NCBI GenBank assembly: GCA_900557355.1
Contig: USSR01000193.1
Span: 1 to 10,375, forward strand
Direction: 5' to 3'
DNA length: 10,375 nt
Source of the DNA: an uncultured Bacteroides sp.
GTDB lineage: Bacteria; Bacteroidota; Bacteroidia; Bacteroidales; Bacteroidaceae
In this document: in pieces, positions 6,363 through 10,375 of the stretch
How positions within the stretch are numbered: the stretch's first letter is position 1
Layout: the number at the start of each line of letters is the position of its first letter
Notes under the pieces: generated by a model
The model's input: only the letters and a program-made list of their open reading frames with translations
Database searches by the model: none
Told to the model about the DNA's origin: nothing
Translations under genes and position numbers: made by a program

Positions 6363-7570
6363 TTGCGAAAGCCAAAGCCATATCGCACGGTATAAACGAC
6401 ATCCGTTACATTACCGGCGAATCACAGCACAAAAAACATCCGGAAAAGATTTATCGGGTATTGGACAATCTGTTGCCCTCAGAACCGGACGCTATGGGAA
6501 TATGGAGCTCCATGCAGTTGACCCTATCCCAACATCGACCGATAAAGAATTCCGTTATCAGAATCGAGCTGAGTCCATCGCCCGAACATACCCAATTTTA
6601 TGACATCGAAGATTGGCAAAATCTTTGGCAGGAATTCGCCGAGGAGTTCGACAAACAAGTGATTACCGGCAAGGATGGACAAGTCCGTTCCTGTCCGACC
6701 AATTTGGTGGGTAGCAAATACTCGGTTTGGCTTCATACGGAATCTAAAGGCGAAGTTCCCCACCTTCATGCAGCGGTTTGCCGTTTGGATGAAAACGGTA
6801 ATATCAACAACGACCACAACATTCATCTTCGGGCGCAACGTGCAGCCGAGCGAGTGGCAAAGAAACGTGGCTGGACAACAGCGGCACAAATCAGAAATCG
6901 AAACATTCCACAAGTGAACCGGGACTGTATGGAGGTGTTGAAAGCAATGCCATCGTGGTCATGGGATGAGTACAAGAATGCTCTTATACGGAAAGGTTAT
7001 ACCGTCCATGAAAGAGAGGACAAGAAAGGTATTCTTCGTGGATATGCCCTCATGAATGGAAACACCAAATACAAGGCTTCAGAATTGGGAATCGGCAGAA
7101 ACCTGATGGTCTCGAAACTTCCTGCGACATGGGAGAAACTGCATCATCAGCCAGCTACTGCCATTAGAAACAATACACCCCAAGCCGTTCAACAGGCAGC
7201 GATACATAAGATTGCTCCTATCGACTATACCCAATATCTCACATATAGTCAGGAGATGATTTCCTATACCCTCAGCCATGAAGGTAAGGATTACAAATTT
7301 TATATCCCGGAAAAAGTACTTGATTGTTTCAATGACGAATTTGATTACAGGTTTATTGCCAACTGTCAAGAACTTACCGATATGGCTGTAGCTATATTTG
7401 TCGGACTGATAGATACCCCCAATGTAACAACCGGAGGAGGTGGCGGTGGCTCACAAAGCGACCTTCCGTGGAGAGATAAGGACGAAGACGACTTGCTCTG
7501 GGCGCGCAGATGTGCTCGTGCCGCCAGCCGGTTCTTAGGAAAGAAACCGAAAACAGGATTAAAACGATAA
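6359..7570 (+). CDS. Relaxase / mobilization nuclease
   Basis: 403 residues. It would nick oriT through a tyrosine, stay attached to the 5' end and lead the strand into a recipient. The start ATG overlaps the MobC-like gene stop. The likely catalytic tyrosine is Y17 (DIRYITGE). The metal-binding histidine motif is VPHLHAAV (H135, H137), with H126 just before it (VWLHTES), followed by the family-typical RLDENGNINND. Together these match the relaxase/mobilization nuclease family used by Bacteroides mobilizable elements (BmgA/MobA-like). The middle region (about 155-260) is helical and basic. The C-terminus has a six-glycine run (359-364) followed by an acidic, tryptophan-containing segment (DLPWRDKDEDDLLW) and a basic end. 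Length is ordinary for the family and the gene is intact. Confidence 0.92.
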   Translation: MIAKAKAISHGINDIRYITGESQHKKHPEKIYRVLDNLLPSEPDAMGIWSSMQLTLSQHRPIKNSVIRIELSPSPEHTQFYDIEDWQNLWQEFAEEFDKQVITGKDGQVRSCPTNLVGSKYSVWLHTESKGEVPHLHAAVCRLDENGNINNDHNIHLRAQRAAERVAKKRGWTTAAQIRNRNIPQVNRDCMEVLKAMPSWSWDEYKNALIRKGYTVHEREDKKGILRGYALMNGNTKYKASELGIGRNLMVSKLPATWEKLHHQPATAIRNNTPQAVQQAAIHKIAPIDYTQYLTYSQEMISYTLSHEGKDYKFYIPEKVLDCFNDEFDYRFIANCQELTDMAVAIFVGLIDTPNVTTGGGGGGSQSDLPWRDKDEDDLLWARRCARAASRFLGKKPKTGLKR

Positions 7571-7574
7571 GCGC

Positions 7575-8102
7575 ATGAAGAAGAAATTTGATTTTTCCGC
7601 AGAAATGAGTGAAGCGGAATCCATAAGATCCACTCCCAAGAATGAATATCTGGAGGAAGAAAACCACTTACTCGATATCAATGTGCAAGAACTTGCTAGG
7701 CTGAATAACAATGTATATAAGCTGAGAACAGAAGTTGAAAATCTGTCCGGTTCTATACGTGAGTGCAAACCTATCATTTCTGAAGAAATGCATAAGTTGG
7801 CAGTTGAATTTGGAGCAAGGCTTCTCTGCAATTTTCTTGATCAGATTGAGAGCAAATGCAAGGAAGCCGAGCGGAGAATGAAGAAAGCCGACAATGCCAT
7901 CCCCCTCCCATATACGGCATTCTACATTTTGATTATCATTGTAGTCGCTCTATCTTCTTTTTTCGTGTGCATGATAGTGGCTAATGCAGAGATTTTGCAT
8001 TCCGGATTGATTTGGAAGGCTACTACTGGTTGTATTCTTATGGCTGTCTCGGGGATTGGTATAACGGTAGCAATACAGAAGTTTTTGGATAGAGGTAAAT
8101 AA
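7575..8102 (+). CDS. Coiled-coil protein with two C-terminal membrane helices
   Basis: 175 residues starting four bases after the relaxase stop, so in the same operon. The N-terminal half is charged and helical with coiled-coil character (about 24-65 and 85-108). Two hydrophobic helices follow (about 113-135 and 144-168), with a short basic tail. The coiled coil would face the cytoplasm. Small membrane proteins of this shape often follow the relaxase gene in Bacteroides mobilizable elements. A role in docking the relaxosome to a helper conjugation machine is plausible but inferred. I recognise no named family. Confidence 0.8.
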   Translation: MKKKFDFSAEMSEAESIRSTPKNEYLEEENHLLDINVQELARLNNNVYKLRTEVENLSGSIRECKPIISEEMHKLAVEFGARLLCNFLDQIESKCKEAERRMKKADNAIPLPYTAFYILIIIVVALSSFFVCMIVANAEILHSGLIWKATTGCILMAVSGIGITVAIQKFLDRGK

Positions 8103-8106
8103 ACGA

Positions 8107-8147
8107 AAAGTCTCAATCGGATAGAGATTACTACCAGTTGAGACTTT
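8107..8147. terminator. Shared terminator between converging genes
   Basis: AAAGTCTCAA (8107-8116) pairs perfectly with TTGAGACTTT (8138-8147) across a 21-base loop. On the plus strand a T-rich stretch (TTTATTTT) continues the right arm. On the minus strand the arm continues TTTTCGTTT. It lies between the mobilization operon and the minus-strand gene that ends at 8163, so it can serve both. Confidence 0.65.
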
Positions 8148-8162
8148 ATTTTCATGCTTAAA

Positions 8163-8591
8163 TTAGTCTTCTAAATCTCTTGCGACTTCAGGGAAATTAT
8201 CTTTAATAGTTCCTTTGATACCACCATGTATAGAATACTGCCTGACTTGAGTAGTTTGAACTTTTGAAGACTCATGATCTTCTTTGGAATACAGAATAGG
8301 AACTGGTTCTGACTGATAGTAGTTTAACCTGTCTGTATTTATATATCTTATTTCATACGCCTCTTCAAAAGGAGTTATGAGATATATCCTTATTGATGCA
8401 TCAAATGTGTATATCTGTTGACGGCATAATTCTCCGGGCAAAATAGTCTTTGTTTCTCCTTGCCGTATTTGAATATAATCGCTTTTCGGTTTTAACCTTA
8501 CATCTAAATGATGACGAGCCTCATTTATCATAATGCGATACACTTCTACCGGATATGAATTGTTTTTAATCTGGATCTTCAATCCCCACAT
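8163..8591 (-). CDS. Downstream open part of the interrupted gene (hypothetical protein)
   Basis: If the gene above is not simply dead, this 142-residue piece could be translated from the ATG at 8591 (or a TTG at 8606). It is predicted soluble and beta-rich at first (WGLKIQIKNNSYPVEVYRI), with a QIRQGET turn and a polar C-terminal tail ending EVARDLED. No upstream ribosome site distinguishes either start. This is an alternative reading of the same bases, not an additional gene. Confidence 0.4.
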   Translation of the reverse strand: MWGLKIQIKNNSYPVEVYRIMINEARHHLDVRLKPKSDYIQIRQGETKTILPGELCRQQIYTFDASIRIYLITPFEEAYEIRYINTDRLNYYQSEPVPILYSKEDHESSKVQTTQVRQYSIHGGIKGTIKDNFPEVARDLED

Positions 8592-8810
8592 CGTATCATT
8601 CTTCAAACTTATCTGAATTTTGGGATATATGTTACTTCCAGCTTAAATTCGCTCTAATTGATAATGACGTGAGTACATCTCAGCCATTTGCGACAAGCTA
8701 TTAATCTGCTGCTGAGTTCCTTTCTGATTTCTTAAGACAAGAATAAAAGTTGCAGCTGTCGCCAAGGCTCCCAAAGCCATAATACAATCAACAATAATCT
8801 CAAATAACAT
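8163..8810 (-). pseudogene. Membrane-anchored protein gene broken by an in-frame TAA
   Basis: On the minus strand an ATG at 8810 opens a frame that would give 215 codons to the stop at 8163-8165, interrupted only by one TAA at 8645-8643 (codon 56). The upstream 55 residues begin MLFEIIVDCIMALGALATAA, a membrane helix up to about residue 26, then a polar helix (QQQINSLSQMAEMYSRHYQLERI). Immediately after the TAA the same frame reads AGSNIYPKIQISLKNDTMWG and continues into a beta-rich domain. A single helix followed by a cytoplasmic helical and beta domain makes sense as one protein, whereas the downstream part alone lacks a good start. A point mutation from a sense codon such as AAA or CAA to TAA would explain it. 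A sequencing error is the main alternative. No family recognised. Confidence 0.65.
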
Positions 8811-8869
8811 AATTACTTTCTAAAATGATATTCAAATATACAACATAATTCTGAATCACAGAACAATTG

Positions 8870-8905
8870 AGAGCGAAGAAATTACAGCATTAATTCCCTC
8901 GCTCT
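8870..8905 (-). terminator. Possible hairpin after the shufflon-type recombinase
   Basis: AGAGCGA (8870-8876) and TCGCTCT (8899-8905) form a 7-bp stem with further partial pairing inside (AAATT/AATT). It begins 10 bases beyond the recombinase stop on the minus strand. The following minus-strand sequence is not T-rich, so termination is uncertain. Confidence 0.35.
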
Positions 8906-8915
8906 ATACATAACT

Positions 8916-9842
8916 TTATTTACCCAGTGACTTGAACACCTTAGCAATGCAACGCTTTTTCTGCTCCATATTGGGATGAACATATAAGTCCAACGTAGTT
9001 GAAATATTGGAATGCCCTAATAATACGCTGACTGTTTTATAGTCACAACCGACCTCTATACAACGAGTCGCAAAACTATGACGGAGTCCATGATACTTCA
9101 GCTTGGGAATATCAAGTTTCTCCATAAGCCTTTTATAGTAGTTACGGTACGTACGTGGTTCTGTCGGACACTCGTCATTGGTAAGAATGTAATAGTCATC
9201 ATTAACTACTTTTTTCAAAGGCTTTAACATAGTAAGCAATTCTTTGTTTATCGGGATTTCACGGCAAGAGTTTTTTGTCTTTGGCGTGTTGATGACCAGC
9301 TCTGTATGTTTTCTCTCTCCTTCTATGATATAGATGCGTTCTATCGTCCGGTTAACGGTTAGAATTCCATCATATACATTGATGTCGCTCCATTTCAAAG
9401 CACAGATCTCCCCTATACGCAGACCGGTACTAAGGCTGATATAGATACCAAGTCCCGGAAAGGAAAAGTGGCTCTGAATATAGTTCAGAATCTTTTTATG
9501 ATTTGCCACGGACAAGACCTCCAACTTTTTACCAGCAACGTCTGTTGGGTACTTAATATCCCATTCGTAATAGTTCATCCATTCGTTTTTCACTCCGAAT
9601 TTCATAACCATCTTCAGGACAATAAGAATGTCCTTAACAGATTTCACGCTCAATCCGCCTTCCAACTTTTCAAGCACAAAGCCTTGTACATCATTTTCAT
9701 GAAGTTCGTTACTCTCACCAAACTTTGGCAAAATGTGATTTTCAAGAATCAACATGTAGGCTGCCAATGTCGATAGTTTCACATACGGTCGCTTGTCCTC
9801 TCGCCATGCGTCCGAAATTTCTCTAATTGTCTTCTGAATCAT
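8916..9842 (-). CDS. Tyrosine recombinase beside hsdS (likely hsdS invertase)
   Basis: 308-residue tyrosine recombinase, unrelated in detail to the integrase at 1981. A core-binding SAM-like domain spans about 5-100 and the catalytic domain about 107-300. The active site is complete: R142 (TGLRIGEI), K188 (NTPKTKNS), H251 and R254 (HGLRHSF), H277 (LLGHSN) and Y287 (LDLYVHP). The ATG at 9842 is preceded by an AT-rich leader. The gene lies back to back with an HsdS sequence only about 30-50 bases away. Such recombinases are known from phase-variable type I restriction loci (for example in Bacteroides and streptococci), where they invert or swap hsdS segments. The role here is inferred from this neighbour. 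It could instead belong to another integrated element. Confidence 0.9.
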   Translation of the reverse strand: MIQKTIREISDAWREDKRPYVKLSTLAAYMLILENHILPKFGESNELHENDVQGFVLEKLEGGLSVKSVKDILIVLKMVMKFGVKNEWMNYYEWDIKYPTDVAGKKLEVLSVANHKKILNYIQSHFSFPGLGIYISLSTGLRIGEICALKWSDINVYDGILTVNRTIERIYIIEGERKHTELVINTPKTKNSCREIPINKELLTMLKPLKKVVNDDYYILTNDECPTEPRTYRNYYKRLMEKLDIPKLKYHGLRHSFATRCIEVGCDYKTVSVLLGHSNISTTLDLYVHPNMEQKKRCIAKVFKSLGK

Positions 9843-9861
9843 AATTTTGAATTTAATTGGT

Positions 9862-9874
9862 TCTAATAATTAGA
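9862..9874. repeat. 13-bp palindrome between recombinase and hsdS
   Basis: TCTAATAATTAGA (9862-9874) is a perfect inverted repeat around one central base, positioned between the divergent recombinase start (9842) and the HsdS sequence. It could be an operator for the recombinase or part of its crossover site. AT-rich palindromes of this size also arise by chance. Confidence 0.4.
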
Positions 9875-10375
9875 GAAATATAATAGGTAATGTTCCCCAT
9901 TTGAGATTCCCTAAATTTAGTGGAGAGTGGGAAATATGTAAAGTGTCTGAGCTATTGGATTTCTATTCAACCAATTCTCTGAGTTGGGAACAACTTGAAT
10001 ATGGGGAGAAAGCCATGATGAACTTACATTATGGACTCATTCATGTTGGGCTTCCTACTATGGTGGATTTGAGAAGAGATAAACTACCCAATGTCAAAGA
10101 AGGTAATATGCCTAAAAACTTTGAATTGTGTAAAGAGGGAGATGTAGCCTTTGCTGATGCTTCGGAAGATACGAATGAGGTTGCTAAAGTCATTGAGTTG
10201 TTTAATCTTGATAATAAGGATATTGTTTGTGGTTTACACACAATTCATGGGCGAGACAATAAAAATAAAACTATTGTCGGCTTCAAAGGATATGCTTTTT
10301 CGTCATCCGCATTTCATAATCAGATTAGACGAATAGCACAGGGAACAAAAATCTATTCCATCAGCACAAAGAATT
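9874..10375 (+). CDS. hsdS: Type I restriction specificity subunit HsdS, partial, no start codon
   Basis: The frame opens just after a TAG (9871-9873) and runs to the window end, so the 3' part is missing. It reads NVPHLRFPKFSGEWE near the start (from 9889), the usual N-terminal lead-in of Bacteroidetes HsdS proteins, then a target-recognition domain with FELCKEGDVAFADASEDT and FSSSAFHNQI. HsdS chooses the DNA sequence that the HsdM/HsdR complex methylates or cuts. There is no ATG, GTG or TTG between the TAG and the conserved lead-in; the first in-frame ATG is at 10015, inside the domain. This is what a silent donor cassette looks like: the lead-in is shared with the expressed copy and serves as the recombination region. 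A decayed gene is the alternative. Confidence 0.85.

Larger units (their letters stand above)
707..8160 (+). mobile_element. Putative integrative mobilizable element (right end not located)
   Basis: Eight same-strand genes (985-8102) form a recognisable mobilization module: tetra-HTH protein, tyrosine integrase, unknown two-TM protein, excisionase-like HTH protein, RepA-like ATPase, MobC-like protein, relaxase and coiled-coil membrane protein. There are no conjugation-pore (tra) genes, no coupling ATPase and no obvious cargo such as a resistance gene inside this block. It therefore looks mobilizable, not self-transmissible. The left edge is placed at the mnmE 3' end by inference. The right edge given here is simply the shared terminator after the last mob gene. 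The real end could lie further right and include the restriction-modification genes. Confidence 0.6.

Noticed and set aside
7433..7450. GGA/GGT/GGC run as a possible DNA repeat or recombination signal
   Set aside because: It is fully explained as a run of glycine codons in the relaxase.
10151..10336. Small plus-strand frame near the right edge
   Set aside because: It overlaps the HsdS frame in another phase, and the HsdS reading has recognisable family sequence.
1..10375. CRISPR array, tRNA or rRNA genes, insertion sequences
   Set aside because: No regularly spaced repeats, no cloverleaf-like or rRNA-like sequence and no transposase were seen in any part of the window.

Overview
The window looks like chromosomal DNA from a member of the Bacteroidales (probably Bacteroides or a close relative). 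The evidence is the moderate-to-low GC, A-rich stretches instead of Shine-Dalgarno sequences before most starts, and a gene set (tyrosine integrase, excisionase-like HTH protein, RepA-like ATPase, MobC-like protein, relaxase) typical of small mobilizable elements of that group. This assignment rests on recognising protein families by eye, not on a search.

Layout. (1) 1-724 is the 3' part of mnmE (tRNA-modifying GTPase), ending in the intact catalytic FCIGK tail. (2) 725-984 is non-coding: a clear terminator, then small repeats that could be integrase or regulator sites. (3) 985-8102 is a block of eight same-strand genes that together resemble an integrative mobilizable element. They are a zinc-finger protein with four tandem HTH repeats, a tyrosine integrase, a two-TM protein of unknown function, an excisionase-like HTH protein, a RepA/RecA-like ATPase, an oriT-like region merged with a MobC-like ribbon-helix-helix protein, a relaxase, and a coiled-coil/two-TM protein. 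No mating-pore genes are visible, so transfer would need a helper element. The left end probably lies in the last bases of mnmE, the same kind of target used by SGI1 in Salmonella. I could not find a right-hand copy of the att sequence in the window. (4) 8107-8147 is a hairpin shared by converging transcripts. (5) 8163-8810 (minus strand) is one reading frame for an N-terminally membrane-anchored protein, broken by a single in-frame TAA; it is probably a pseudogene. (6) 8916-9842 (minus strand) is a second, different tyrosine recombinase. (7) From about 9874 to the window end (plus strand) is an HsdS specificity-subunit sequence with no start codon at its 5' end, divergent from that recombinase. 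Regions 6 and 7 together look like the edge of a phase-variable (shuffling) type I restriction-modification locus.

How the genes would work together: the first integrase plus one or both HTH proteins handle integration and excision. The ATPase may serve replication or processing of the excised circle. The MobC-like protein and relaxase nick and lead DNA at the oriT-like region, and the membrane protein may support transfer. At the right edge, the second recombinase probably swaps silent hsdS segments into an expressed hsdS lying outside the window, changing DNA methylation specificity.
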